Source: CAWBJP01 sp044867425 (GTDB taxonomy: Bacteria; Actinomycetota; Acidimicrobiia; IMCC26256; BP-133). From it: DNA of 64,000 bases. How positions within the stretch are numbered: position 1 is the stretch's first letter; each line of letters starts with the position of its first letter. The translations under genes and the position numbers were made by a program. Of the stretch, positions 33,874 to 42,845 are shown piece after piece. The notes under the pieces were generated by a model that ran no database searches, had not been told where the DNA came from, and worked only from the letters and a program-made list of their open reading frames with translations. Where the stretch lies: positions 18,475 through 82,474 of the forward strand of contig JBIOUX010000035.1 of NCBI GenBank assembly GCA_044867425.1, given 5' to 3'.

Positions 33874-34730
33874 GACATCCACAGGCCGGCGGCCAGCAGG
33901 GCCGAGGTGACGAGCTGGAGGCGGGCGGTGCCCACCAGGACGGCCACCAGGGACGGCGGGTCGCGCCGGGTGGCGACGATCCGCAACGGGGGCAGGGCAA
34001 GGGGGACGGCCAGCAGCGCCAGCCCCGCCGGCGGACGGGCCACCGCCAACCCGGCCACGGCGGCGAAGGCACCGAGGACGCAGGCCCGGTACAGGGTCCG
34101 GGTCCTGGCCGGCCCCAGGCGGACGGCCAGGGTGCGCTTGCCCGCGTCGGCGTCGGTGTCGATGTCCCGCAGGTTGTTGGCCACCAGGATGGCGCAGGCC
34201 AGCAGCCCCACCGGCAGGGCCGCCACCAGGGCGACGGTGGGGAGGCGCTCCAGGTGGACGTAGGCGGATCCGGCAGTGGCCACGAATCCGAAGAAGACGA
34301 GGACGGCCGCCTCCCCGAATCCCGAATACCCGTAAGGCCGGGGCCCGCCGGTGTAGAGGACGGCGGCGGCGATGCAGGCGGCCCCGACCAGGATGAGGCG
34401 CAGGTCCACCGCCACCGCCAGGGCGAGCCCGGCGCCGGCCGCCACCAGGAAGGCGATCCCGGCGGCCGTCCGCACCGCCTCGGGGGCGACCACCCCGGAG
34501 GCCGTCAACCGCACGGGCCCCTGGCGACGGGCGTCGGTGCCCCGGCGGCCATCGGAGTAGTCGTTGGCGTAGTTGACCCCGACCTGGAGGGCGACGGCGA
34601 CAACCAGCGCGGCCCCCGCCCGCCACGCCCGAAGCGGACCCTCGGAGGCGGCGGCGGCCGTGCCCACCAGCACCGGGGACACCGAAGCAGGCAGGGTGCG
34701 GGGCCGGGCGCCGGCCACCCAGGGGTTCAC
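33870..34730 (-). CDS. menA: 1,4-dihydroxy-2-naphthoate polyprenyltransferase
   Basis: A 286-residue UbiA-family membrane enzyme that attaches the prenyl tail to 1,4-dihydroxy-2-naphthoate. The two Asp-rich motifs are present: NDYSDGRRGTDARR and NNLRDIDTDADAGKRTLAVR. About eight hydrophobic segments can be seen. The GTG at 34730 (MNPWVAGARPRTLPAS) is the right start because this opening is conserved in MenA; it lies four bases after the menB stop. menB, menA and menC form one tightly coupled unit. Confidence 0.95.
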   Translation of the reverse strand: MNPWVAGARPRTLPASVSPVLVGTAAAASEGPLRAWRAGAALVVAVALQVGVNYANDYSDGRRGTDARRQGPVRLTASGVVAPEAVRTAAGIAFLVAAGAGLALAVAVDLRLILVGAACIAAAVLYTGGPRPYGYSGFGEAAVLVFFGFVATAGSAYVHLERLPTVALVAALPVGLLACAILVANNLRDIDTDADAGKRTLAVRLGPARTRTLYRACVLGAFAAVAGLAVARPPAGLALLAVPLALPPLRIVATRRDPPSLVAVLVGTARLQLVTSALLAAGLWMS

Positions 34731-34734
34731 TCGC

Positions 34735-35581
34735 CTAGGGCCGGTGGGGGAACTTCCCGAAGTCGGGCGGCCGCTTCTCCACATAGGCGTCGCGCCCCTC
34801 CTGGGCCTCCTCGCTCATGTAGTAGAGCAAGGTGGCGTCGCCGGCCAGTTGCTGGATCCCGGCCAGGCCGTCGGTGTCGGCGTTGAAGGCGGCCTTGAGC
34901 AGGCGCAGCGCCAGCGGGCTCTTGGCCAGCATCTTGCGGCACCAGGCGACCGTCTCCGCCTCCAGGGACTCGAGGGGCACGACCTTGTTGACCAGGCCCA
35001 TGCGCTCGGCTTCCTCGGCGTCGTACTGGTCGCACAGGTACCAGATCTCCCGGGCCTTCTTGTGGCCCACCATGCGGGCCAGGAGGCCGGCCCCGTACCC
35101 GCCGTCGAAGGAACCGACCTTGGGCCCCGTCTGGCCGAAGCGGGCGTTGTCGGCGCAGATGGTGAGGTCGCACACCACATGGAGGACGTGGCCGCCGCCG
35201 ATGGCGTAGCCCGCCACCATGGCCACCACCGGCTTGGGCAGCCGGCGGATCTGCACCTGGAGATCGAGCACGTTGAGGCGCCCCACGCCGTCGTCGCCGA
35301 CGTAGCCGTCGTCGCCCCGGATGCGCTGGTCGCCGCCGGAGCAGAAGGCGTCGGGCCCCCTCGCCCGTCAGGATGATCACGCCCACGCTGCGGTCGTTGC
35401 GGGCCCGCTCGAAGGCGTCGGAGAGCTCGAAGAGGGTCTGGGGCCGGAAGGCGTTGCGGACCTCGGGCCGGCAGATGGTGAGCTTGGCGATGCCCTCGGC
35501 CGTCTCGTAGCGGATGTCGGTGTAGTCCCCGTCCGGCTTCCAGTCGGGGATGGCGGCGGTGCTATCGATCATGGGTGTCAT
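34735..35581 (-). CDS. menB: 1,4-dihydroxy-2-naphthoyl-CoA synthase, apparent frameshift
   Basis: A crotonase-fold enzyme that cyclises o-succinylbenzoyl-CoA. The N-terminal frame runs from the ATG at 35581 (MTPMIDSTAAIPDW) to VGVIILTGEG. The C-terminal frame has GRLNVLDLQVQIRRLPKPVV, GYAIGGGHVLHVVCDLTIC, TGPKVGSFDGGYGAGLLARM and KRPPDFGKFP at the end, all strongly MenB. The two frames are joined only if one base is removed from the C-run at about 35358-35362 (G5 on the coding strand, where G4 would give GPDAFCSGGDQRIRG). The gene is otherwise intact, so this is either a sequencing or assembly slip or a very recent mutation. A broken menB would block menaquinone synthesis. Confidence 0.88.
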
Positions 35582-35678
35582 CACTCCCAGAGCGTTCGCT
35601 ACCAGCATCACACGGTAGCTGTCCGGGGCCAGAAATTCGAAGGCGGACGATGGGCGATCCTCCCTAGGGTGACCGGCC

Positions 35679-37481
35679 ATGACCACGAGGCTCGCCTTTC
35701 CCATCAGCGTCGTCCTGGCCGCCCTGCTGGTCCTGGTCGCCTTGACCACTCAGGTCGGTTCGGATGACCGCTCCTCCGTCGACGCCGCCGTCACCAAGCT
35801 TCACGCCATCTTCGACGGCGAGCAGGAACGGCTCATGAAGGCCTACCCGACGTGGGCCTCCAGCCTCGGGGACCATCGCTACGACGACCGCTGGGACGAC
35901 CTGAGCCCGGCCGCCATCGAGCGGAACCATCGGTCCAACATCGACGCCCTGGAGAAGCTCGAGGCCATCGACCGGTCCGTCCTGCCCGTCGACGAGCAGT
36001 TGAACTACGACCTGTTCCGCAGCCAGTACCGGGATTTCGTCGAGGAGCACCGCTTCCGCTCGTTCCTGATGCCTCTCGACCAGAACGGCGGCATCCAGAC
36101 CGAGGACGAGCTGCGCGACAGCCTCCGGTTCGAGACCGAGGCGGACTACCGGAACTGGGTCGTCCGGCTCCAGACCTTCGGCCCGCACATGGACCAGACC
36201 ATCGCCCTGCTGGCCCAGGGGATTACCGAGGGCCGGACCCAGCCCCGGGTGATCATGGAGCGCATCCCGGCCCAGATCGCGGCCCAGGTGGTGGACGACC
36301 CCGAGCGGAGCCCATTCTGGATCCCCTTCCAGGAGATGGCCTCCGGCTTGGCTCCGGACACCCAGGAGCGGCTCCGGGCCGATGCCCGCCGCGCCATCAC
36401 CGAGGTGGTGGTCCCCGCCTACCGTCGCCTCCAGGCCTTCTTCTCCGAGCGCTACCTCCCCGCCGCCCGCACCTCCGTCGGGGCCTGGGCCCTGCCCGAG
36501 GGCGACGCCTACTACGCCTTCAAGGTCCGCACCGAGACAACGACCGACAGGAGTCCCGAGGAGATCCACCAGCTCGGCCTGGCCGAGGTGGCCCGCATCA
36601 AGGCGGAGATGCAACAGGTCATCGACGAGGTCGGCTTCACCGGGAGCTACGCCGAGTTCCTCGAGTTCCTGCGAACCGACCCCCGCTTCTACTACGGGGA
36701 CCGGGAGGAGCTCCTCGCCTCCTACCAGGCCATCACCAAGCGGATCGACCCGGAGCTCACCCGGCTCTTCGGGAAGCTGCCCCGCCTCCCCTACGGGGTG
36801 AAGCCCGTCCCCGACATCGCCGCCCCCGACACCCACACGGCGTACTACAACGAGGGCACGGCCGACGGCACCCGGGCCGGTGCCGTCTACGTGAATCTCT
36901 ACAAGCCCGAGGTGCGGCCCAAGTACGAGATGGAAGCGCTCATGGCCCACGAGGGGGTGCCGGGGCACCATCTGCAGATCTCCCTGGCCCTGGAGCAGGG
37001 CGACGTCCCCTGGTTCCGCCGCCACGCCCACTACACCGGCTTCGTCGAGGGCTGGGGCCTCTACAGCGAGAGCCTCGGCTCTGAGCTCGGACTCTACCGG
37101 GACCCCTACAGCCACTTCGGCCAGCTCACCTACGAGATGTGGCGGGCCATCCGGCTGGTGGTCGATACCGGGCTACACGCCAAGCACTGGACCCGGGACC
37201 AGGCCATCGCCTTCTTCCGGGACCACGCGGGCAAGGCCGAACACGACATCACGAACGAGGTCGACCGCTACATCGGCTGGCCGGGCCAGGCCCTGGCCTA
37301 CAAGATCGGCCAGCTCAAGATCACCGAGCTGCGCCGGCGGGCCGAGGAGCGCCTCGGCGACCGCTTCGACATCCGCGCCTTCCACGACACGGTGCTCGGC
37401 TCCGGGGCGGTGCCTCTCGACATCCTGGAGCGCAACGTCGACGCCTGGATCGAACAGCAGCTCGCCGCCAAGAAGCCATAA
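35679..37481 (+). CDS. DUF885 family secreted or membrane-bound metallopeptidase
   Basis: A 600-residue protein with a signal peptide or signal anchor (about 7-26). It carries the DUF885 signature AHEGVPGHHLQ (His424, Glu425, then Gly-His-His at 429-431), where His and Glu are probable zinc ligands and catalytic residues, followed by VEGWGLYSESLGSELG. The whole protein is helical, like M2/M32-type peptidases. It may cleave short peptides outside the membrane, but substrates for this family are poorly known. It is the only gene on the plus strand until the short SOS-boxed gene, which begins 65 bases after it. Confidence 0.88.
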   Translation: MTTRLAFPISVVLAALLVLVALTTQVGSDDRSSVDAAVTKLHAIFDGEQERLMKAYPTWASSLGDHRYDDRWDDLSPAAIERNHRSNIDALEKLEAIDRSVLPVDEQLNYDLFRSQYRDFVEEHRFRSFLMPLDQNGGIQTEDELRDSLRFETEADYRNWVVRLQTFGPHMDQTIALLAQGITEGRTQPRVIMERIPAQIAAQVVDDPERSPFWIPFQEMASGLAPDTQERLRADARRAITEVVVPAYRRLQAFFSERYLPAARTSVGAWALPEGDAYYAFKVRTETTTDRSPEEIHQLGLAEVARIKAEMQQVIDEVGFTGSYAEFLEFLRTDPRFYYGDREELLASYQAITKRIDPELTRLFGKLPRLPYGVKPVPDIAAPDTHTAYYNEGTADGTRAGAVYVNLYKPEVRPKYEMEALMAHEGVPGHHLQISLALEQGDVPWFRRHAHYTGFVEGWGLYSESLGSELGLYRDPYSHFGQLTYEMWRAIRLVVDTGLHAKHWTRDQAIAFFRDHAGKAEHDITNEVDRYIGWPGQALAYKIGQLKITELRRRAEERLGDRFDIRAFHDTVLGSGAVPLDILERNVDAWIEQQLAAKKP

Positions 37482-37514
37482 CTGTCGCACCCGCGGTTTA
37501 TGATCTCTCTGAAA

Positions 37515-37528
37515 CGAACGCATGTTCG
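37515..37528. promoter_or_regulatory. LexA-type SOS box
   Basis: CGAACGCATGTTCG at 37515-37528 matches the Gram-positive/actinobacterial LexA consensus CGAAC-N4-GTTCG in full, with perfect arms. A possible -10 (TATGAT) lies at 37499-37504, so LexA bound here would cover the likely transcription start. It sits directly before a small membrane protein gene. Confidence 0.7.
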
Positions 37529-37546
37529 ATGAGAAGGGAGATCGTC

Positions 37547-37783
37547 GTGACCTGGATCCTGACCGGAGCCACCGTGATGATGTTGAGCGTGATCGCCGTG
37601 GCCTACCGGCGTGCCGACCGGGAGCGGTGCCAGGCCGCCCACCCCACCGCCCTGCGCCTCGCCTACCCGCTCCTGGTGGCGGCCAACGGCGACACCCCCG
37701 TGGCCGCCGCACCCTGTCCGCCCCGCCGGGAACGCCACCTGGTGGTGGTCTGCACCGACGGCAAGGAGATCACCCGGCGATGA
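37547..37783 (+). CDS. small single-pass membrane protein, probably SOS-regulated
   Basis: A 78-residue protein. I choose the GTG at 37547 because AAGGGAG lies seven bases upstream; the ATG at 37529 has no such site and would touch the operator. One transmembrane helix (about 2-20, TWILTGATVMMLSVIAVAY) is followed by a basic cytosolic or periplasmic part with three Cys residues (RERCQAAH, APCPPRRERH, VVVCTDGKE). The perfect LexA box upstream suggests induction after DNA damage. Small membrane proteins under LexA control are known division inhibitors in several bacteria (SulA-like function in YneA, DivS, SidA), so this is an attractive candidate. No sequence similarity to them is claimed. Confidence 0.6.
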   Translation: MTWILTGATVMMLSVIAVAYRRADRERCQAAHPTALRLAYPLLVAANGDTPVAAAPCPPRRERHLVVVCTDGKEITRR

Positions 37784-40700
37784 GGGCCTCCACCCGCCTC
37801 TCGATGGCACCCAGGCCGAGAGCCCGGGCCGTCCCCAGGCTCTGCTCCAGCATCGCCGCCGCTCGCCCGGCGTCCTCCGGCCGGCCCTGGCGCACCAGGA
37901 CCCGGGCGCACTCCAACTGGGAGCGGGCCAGCCACACCGGGGCCGGGAGGCGCTCCTCGGTGCGCATCGCCTCCTCGAAGTGCGCTCTCGCCGCCTCGAG
38001 ACGGCCCTCGGTGGCGGCCAGCAGGCCGAGGTAGTGGTCGATGGGCCCGGTGGTGGCGGCGCCGTTGGTGGCGAGCAGACCGGCGTAGGGGGCGAGCCCT
38101 TCGTAGAGAGTCCCGGCCCGCTCGGCGTCGTCGAGGAGGAACGCCACCTCCGCCAGGATCGTCGCCCCGAACATCCAGGCGAAGGGCAGCGCGAAACCAG
38201 TGGCGGCGAGCTCGTCGAAGAAGACCCGGGCTTCCTCGAGACGGCCGAGTTCGCACAGCGTCAGGCAGTAGGCGGCCAGGGGCAGCGGCGACCGCCGCGG
38301 GCGGCGCATCGCCCGGCTGAAGAACTCCAGGGTCTCCCCCAGCCGGCCCTGGTCGTATCGGAGCCAGAACAGCTGGATGCCGAAGAAGCTGAAGGCGTCG
38401 GGCTGGCCTGACGCCTGGTTCAGGGCGAAGGCTTCGTAGGCCAGGGCCTCGGATTCCTCCAACCGACCTTGGATCCGGCTGAGGTGCGAACGTCCAGCCG
38501 TGGCGATGAAACGCAGGAACGGCTCACGAACGTCGTCGGCCATCCTGGTCGAGCTGGCGATCAGCGCTTCGGCGACGTCCAGATCCCCAGCCATGACCGC
38601 GGTCATGAACCCCCACGTGGGGGCCCAGAAGGCCAGGGCCGGGTCGCCGAGCTGCTCGGCCACCGCGCCGAGCTCCGCCGTGTGGGCCCGCAGGGCGCCA
38701 ACATCGAGCGACGTGAAGATGGGGACGTAGCCCCGCACGAGGGCATCCGCCAAGGTCGGGAGATCGCCCAGTCGCCGGGCCATGTCCAGCCCGGCCGTGG
38801 CCAGCTGCAAGCGGCGCTCCGGCTCCGTGGCGAAGACCAGCTCGGACGCCAGGGTGACCAGCAGCCGGGCCCGGGTGGCGGAGTCACCCGGGCCCAGGGC
38901 GTCGAGTGCAGCCTCGACGACCTGCACCCGCTCGTCGTCCACCTCGTTGAGGAGGCTGAAGAACGCCCGGTGGTTCGCCAGGGCGGCGCGTCCCAGGCGC
39001 TCAGCGTCACCGAGGCCCTGGGCCCGGCGGGCGGCCTCCAGCAGTGTCCGGCGATGGTCGGCATCGCCCGCCCGGCGCTGGGCCTCGCCCAGGGAGATCA
39101 GCAAGTCGCACCGCAAGGCCTCGTCCGCCTCGCCCTCGGAAGACGCCAGCAGGTCGAGGGCGTGGCGGTAGTAGTCGAGTGCCTCTTCAAAAGCCAGACC
39201 GGCGCCCGCCCGGTCCCCGGCCCGCCGGGCGTAGTCCACAGCCCGCACCACCTCGCCGAGGCTGGCCGCCTCGCTGAAGTGGCGGGCGAGCTCACTGACG
39301 TGGGTGTCGGCGTCGGGTCGGGCCTCGAGGATCTCCCCGATCCGGCGGTGCAGGCGCAGGCGCCGGGTGCTGGGCATGTCCTCGTAGAGGGCGGAGCGGA
39401 CGAGGGCGTGGGCGAAGGCGTAGTGCTCGGCCCGCCCGCTGGTGGCCGCCACCAGGCGCGCCTCCTCCGCCTCTTCCAGCGAGTCGAGCACCGCGTCCCG
39501 GTTCACGTCACCCACCGCGGCCAGGAGCCCGACATCGAACTCGCGCCCGATGACCGCGGCCAGGGAGAGCACCTCGTTGGCCGACGGGGGTAGCTGGGCC
39601 AGGCGCCGGCCCACGATCTCCCGGACCCCTTCGGGGATGCCGAGCTCACCCAGCGGGCGGGCGGTGATCCAGCGCTGCTCCCGGCGGATGACGGCGCCCG
39701 TTTCGGCCAGGTGGCGGAGCAGCTCGCCCACGAAGAACGGGTTGCCGTCCGTCTCGCTGTGGACGGCGCGGGCGAAGGCCATGTCCTCGGGTTCGAGAGG
39801 ATGACCGGCGGCCGCCTCGATGAGGGCCGTGGTCTCGCCCTCATCCAGTCCCTTGAGCGACATGCGCTCGACGTCGGGTTCGCGCCGGAGGTCGGCCACG
39901 GTCTGGGCCAGCGCCGAGCCACGGGGCACGTCGGTCTCGCGGTAGGTGGCCACCACCAGGAGCCGGTCCGCCTCCCCGGACCGCATGAGGTGGCGCAAGA
40001 GGAGCAACGTCGGTTTCCCCGCCCAGTGCAGGTCGTCGAGCAGCAGCAGGACGGGCGCCGAGCGCGCCATCCCGGACAGGAAGTCGCGTACCGCCTCCAG
40101 CAACCGGTAGCGCTCCGTCTCGGGCTCCGCCCGTAGCGGCTCGGCGAGCTCCGGCATCCGGGATGGCAGCCCCGGCACCAGGCGGGCCACCTCGCCGCCC
40201 AGCGGGCCCAGCTGGTCCCGCAGGTCGGCCGGCGGGCAGGCGGCCACGTAGCGTCCCAGCGCCTCGGCGAAAGGCTGGTAGGGCAGGCCGGGCTCCTCCT
40301 CGCAGCGCCCGTAGAGCACCACCCCGCCCTCGGGGTGAACGAGGTGTGCCAGTTGCGCCATGAGTCGGGTCTTGCCGATACCCGGCTCTCCAGCCACCAG
40401 GACGAGGGCCCGCCGGCCGATGATGGCGTTCTTCCACGCGCCGGTCAGGCGATTCAGCTCGGTGCGCCGGCCCACGAAGCGGAAGGCGGCGGCCCGTTCG
40501 ATCCCGGCCGGGAGGGGGATGGAGAGGCCGATCTCGGGAGCCCAGTCGACTTCGTAGGCCCCGACCTCGCCAGGGAGGCCCTTCAGCTCCAGGTTGCCGA
40601 CGCCCGAGAATCGGTAGCCGGACTGGCCGCCGACCAGCAGGCGCACCACCGGGCTGACCAGGATCTGCCCGCCCTGTGCGGCGTGGCACAAGCGGGAGGC

Positions 40701-41069
40701 CTCCACCACCGGGAGGCCGAAGCAGTCTTCCGCCTCGAAGCTGATGTCACCCGAGCTGATGCCCAGGCGGGCGTCGAGCCGGGAATCGGAGGGGGCCGAG
40801 CGGTTGTGCCGGTCGAAGGCCCGCTGAATGGCGACGGCGGCGTCGACAGCGGCGGCGGCGCCGGCGAAGGTGGCCATGATCCCGTCACCGAGGCTCTTGA
40901 CCACCCGTCCCTGGTGGAGCAACACGGCTTCGCCCAGGAGCCAGTCGTGGGTGCGCCGGAGAGCATCGGCCGCCCCTTCGGTCAGGCGCGACCACCGCTC
41001 GGTCGACGCCACCAGGTCGGTGAACAGGACCGTGGCCGTCGAACGCCCTCCCCCTCCGCCCGGCGTCAC
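37770..41069 (-). CDS. class III nucleotide cyclase-AAA ATPase-TPR regulator
   Basis: About 1099 residues. The N-terminus is a class III adenylate/guanylate cyclase domain (about 10-170), with metal Asp residues in VLFTDLVAST and KSLGDGIMATF and the region LDARLGISSGDISFEAEDCF. A STAND/AAA-type ATPase follows, with Walker A VAGEPGIGKTRL and Walker B PVLLLLDDLHWAGKP. The second half (about 540-1099) is a helical TPR-like array. There is no C-terminal LuxR helix-turn-helix. Such proteins are common in actinobacteria, and their ligand is usually unknown. I place the start at the GTG at 41069, shortly before the cyclase domain; a TTG at 41096 is the only further upstream option. The 3' end overlaps the convergent small gene by 14 bases. 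Confidence 0.85.
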   Translation of the reverse strand: MTPGGGGGRSTATVLFTDLVASTERWSRLTEGAADALRRTHDWLLGEAVLLHQGRVVKSLGDGIMATFAGAAAAVDAAVAIQRAFDRHNRSAPSDSRLDARLGISSGDISFEAEDCFGLPVVEASRLCHAAQGGQILVSPVVRLLVGGQSGYRFSGVGNLELKGLPGEVGAYEVDWAPEIGLSIPLPAGIERAAAFRFVGRRTELNRLTGAWKNAIIGRRALVLVAGEPGIGKTRLMAQLAHLVHPEGGVVLYGRCEEEPGLPYQPFAEALGRYVAACPPADLRDQLGPLGGEVARLVPGLPSRMPELAEPLRAEPETERYRLLEAVRDFLSGMARSAPVLLLLDDLHWAGKPTLLLLRHLMRSGEADRLLVVATYRETDVPRGSALAQTVADLRREPDVERMSLKGLDEGETTALIEAAAGHPLEPEDMAFARAVHSETDGNPFFVGELLRHLAETGAVIRREQRWITARPLGELGIPEGVREIVGRRLAQLPPSANEVLSLAAVIGREFDVGLLAAVGDVNRDAVLDSLEEAEEARLVAATSGRAEHYAFAHALVRSALYEDMPSTRRLRLHRRIGEILEARPDADTHVSELARHFSEAASLGEVVRAVDYARRAGDRAGAGLAFEEALDYYRHALDLLASSEGEADEALRCDLLISLGEAQRRAGDADHRRTLLEAARRAQGLGDAERLGRAALANHRAFFSLLNEVDDERVQVVEAALDALGPGDSATRARLLVTLASELVFATEPERRLQLATAGLDMARRLGDLPTLADALVRGYVPIFTSLDVGALRAHTAELGAVAEQLGDPALAFWAPTWGFMTAVMAGDLDVAEALIASSTRMADDVREPFLRFIATAGRSHLSRIQGRLEESEALAYEAFALNQASGQPDAFSFFGIQLFWLRYDQGRLGETLEFFSRAMRRPRRSPLPLAAYCLTLCELGRLEEARVFFDELAATGFALPFAWMFGATILAEVAFLLDDAERAGTLYEGLAPYAGLLATNGAATTGPIDHYLGLLAATEGRLEAARAHFEEAMRTEERLPAPVWLARSQLECARVLVRQGRPEDAGRAAAMLEQSLGTARALGLGAIERRVEALIAG

Positions 41070-41097
41070 GGGGCCATCGTAGGCTCCGGCCGACAAT

Positions 41098-42198
41098 TCA
41101 GGATGGGCGGTGACCAGGGACTTCAGCTGCCCGGCGCAGGTGGTCGACCAGGTCGTCCAGCCGGGCGTGGGCGTTGAGGCCGCTGGTGGAGGGCATGACG
41201 TAGGCGGGGACGCCGGCGAAGCCGCCGGGCTGCGTCCCGGGCCGGGCCCGGCGGTCGACGGCGGCCCGCCAGCCGGCCAGGCCGACGAAGACGACCGCGC
41301 CGGGGCGGAGCCACTCCACCAGGCGGCGCACCCGCTCGACGCCGGCGGCGTATTCGGCCGGACCCAGGAGATCGGCCCGGGGGGTGGCCCGCTTCACCAG
41401 GTCGGTCATCCCCACACCGTCCACCGTCAGGGCGTGGAACGGGTCGCGGGCCCGGGACACGAGGCCCGCGTCCCGCGCCGCCGGCCAGAAGCGGTTGGTG
41501 GCCCCGGCGTAGCCGTAGCCGGCGTCGGCGGCCACCAGGGACGGATTGAGGCCGCACACCAACAGGCGCATGCGCGGGCCCACGAAGTCGGGCAGGGTGC
41601 GGGCCCGCCGGGCCCGCACCCAGGCGGCGTCGCCTGCCACCTCGGTCCGCTCCACGTCGAAGCCGGCGCCGGCCACCACCTCGGCGAAGCGCTCGGGGGG
41701 CCAGCGGGCGAAGAAGCGGCCCCCGGGGTGCGGGGTGTCCCCGAGAGCAAACTCGTCGTCGCTCAGGTACCCCTCGTCGTCGCCCACCAGGGCGGTGATC
41801 TCCAGCGGGGCGTCGAGCGCCAGGGCCCGGTGCAGACGGGCCAGCGCCAAGGGGAGGCGGACCTTGGCCACATGGACGTACGTGTTGCGGGCCCAGGCCC
41901 CGCCCAGCGAGCCGTCCCGGAAGGGAAGCGCCTCGAGGTCGCCCTGGACCACCACGACCCCCGGTGCCCGGCTCCGGGCCCGGTCCACCATGGCGGCGGC
42001 GGCGTCGATCCCGACCACCGTGCCTGTTCCGGCCAGCGCCGGAAGGTACACGCCCGGCCCACAGCCGAGATCGGCGCAGGGCAGCCCCGGAAGGACGGAG
42101 GCGGCGAGGGCGGTCGCCCGGGCGGCATGGCGGGCGGGCCGGCGGGCGTCGTACTCGGTGGCCTGGGCCTCGTAGATTCCGATCGTGGCCCGGTCCAC
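41098..42198 (-). CDS. fusion of SAM methyltransferase and uracil-DNA-glycosylase-family protein
   Basis: A 366-residue single frame with two domains. Residues 1 to about 205 are a class I methyltransferase: motif I CADLGCGPGVYLPALAG, VVGIDAAAAMVDRARSRAPG, VVVQGDLEALPFRDGSLGG. Residues about 210-366 belong to the uracil/mismatch DNA glycosylase superfamily: LLVCGLNPSLVAADAGYGYA, then NRFWPAARDAGLV, GMTDLVKRATPRAD, VVFVGLAGWRAAV, and the closing PSTSGLNAHARLDDLVDHLR. The GTG at 42198 lies five bases after the stop of the DUF427 gene; the longer frame upstream runs through that gene and is a shadow. The fusion couples base excision with methyl transfer in one chain, on uncertain substrates. Confidence 0.85.
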   Translation of the reverse strand: MDRATIGIYEAQATEYDARRPARHAARATALAASVLPGLPCADLGCGPGVYLPALAGTGTVVGIDAAAAMVDRARSRAPGVVVVQGDLEALPFRDGSLGGAWARNTYVHVAKVRLPLALARLHRALALDAPLEITALVGDDEGYLSDDEFALGDTPHPGGRFFARWPPERFAEVVAGAGFDVERTEVAGDAAWVRARRARTLPDFVGPRMRLLVCGLNPSLVAADAGYGYAGATNRFWPAARDAGLVSRARDPFHALTVDGVGMTDLVKRATPRADLLGPAEYAAGVERVRRLVEWLRPGAVVFVGLAGWRAAVDRRARPGTQPGGFAGVPAYVMPSTSGLNAHARLDDLVDHLRRAAEVPGHRPS

Positions 42199-42203
42199 CG
42201 CCG

Positions 42204-42680
42204 CTACCAGCCCGCCGTTCCCGGCCCTCCCTTGAAGGGGCCGTGGATGCGGGCGGTGATCCAGCCGCCGTAAAAGTCGCCCGCCTGGGCGGCGACCCGC
42301 TCCCCGTCCACGAAGCAGCCGTCCACCCGCCCCGGATAGAAGGCGACGTACCCGGTCAGAGTCCCGTAGCCGGCGGCGGGATCGGGATAGGACCAGGCCG
42401 CCTCGGCCACGCGCCGGTCGCCCGCCTGGGCGCTCCAGTAGACGGCCACGCCCTTGAACTCGCAGAAGGAGCGGCGAGTCTCGGCGCTGAGGACGCCGGT
42501 GACCACGTCGCCGGGCGGCAGGTAGTACACCGGCGGGTGGCTGGTCTCCAGCACCCGCAACGCCCGCTGCGACTCGGCGATGACCTCTCCGCCCAGGTGC
42601 ACGGTCACGTGCTCGGCGCTGGCCTCCACCCGGGGCGGCCGGGGGTAGTCCCACACCGACTCGGGCCGACCACCGCTCAT
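42204..42680 (-). CDS. DUF427 domain protein
   Basis: A 158-residue protein of the DUF427 family: RVEASAEHVTVHLGGEVIAE, LETSHPPVYYLPPGDV, ETRRSFCEFKGVAVYWSAQA, AAWSYPDPAAGYGTLTGYVA and FYPGRVDGCFVDGERV are all standard. The fold is a small beta barrel and the function is not established. It is the first gene of a two-gene unit with the methyltransferase-glycosylase fusion five bases downstream. An inverted repeat lies in its upstream region. Confidence 0.9.
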   Translation of the reverse strand: MSGGRPESVWDYPRPPRVEASAEHVTVHLGGEVIAESQRALRVLETSHPPVYYLPPGDVVTGVLSAETRRSFCEFKGVAVYWSAQAGDRRVAEAAWSYPDPAAGYGTLTGYVAFYPGRVDGCFVDGERVAAQAGDFYGGWITARIHGPFKGGPGTAGW

Positions 42681-42728
42681 GCCCCGAGGTTAAGGCGTCC
42701 CGGGCGGCCGACGCCTGAAGGCGGCGGA

Positions 42729-42768
42729 CGGGGTGGCGGCGGAGGAGAGGGAAACCGTCGCCACCCCG
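42729..42768. promoter_or_regulatory. 10-base perfect inverted repeat between divergent genes
   Basis: CGGGGTGGCG at 42729-42738 is the exact reverse complement of CGCCACCCCG at 42759-42768, 20 bases apart. It lies in the 165-base gap between the divergent starts at 42680 and 42846. It could be an operator or an RNA hairpin. No terminator U-run is present. Confidence 0.35.
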
Positions 42769-42845
42769 AACGCCGGAGGGGGCACGCCCCAGTCAAGCGA
42801 CCGGACCTGGGACGTACCTGCACCTCACCTGTGAGCTCCCTGTGA

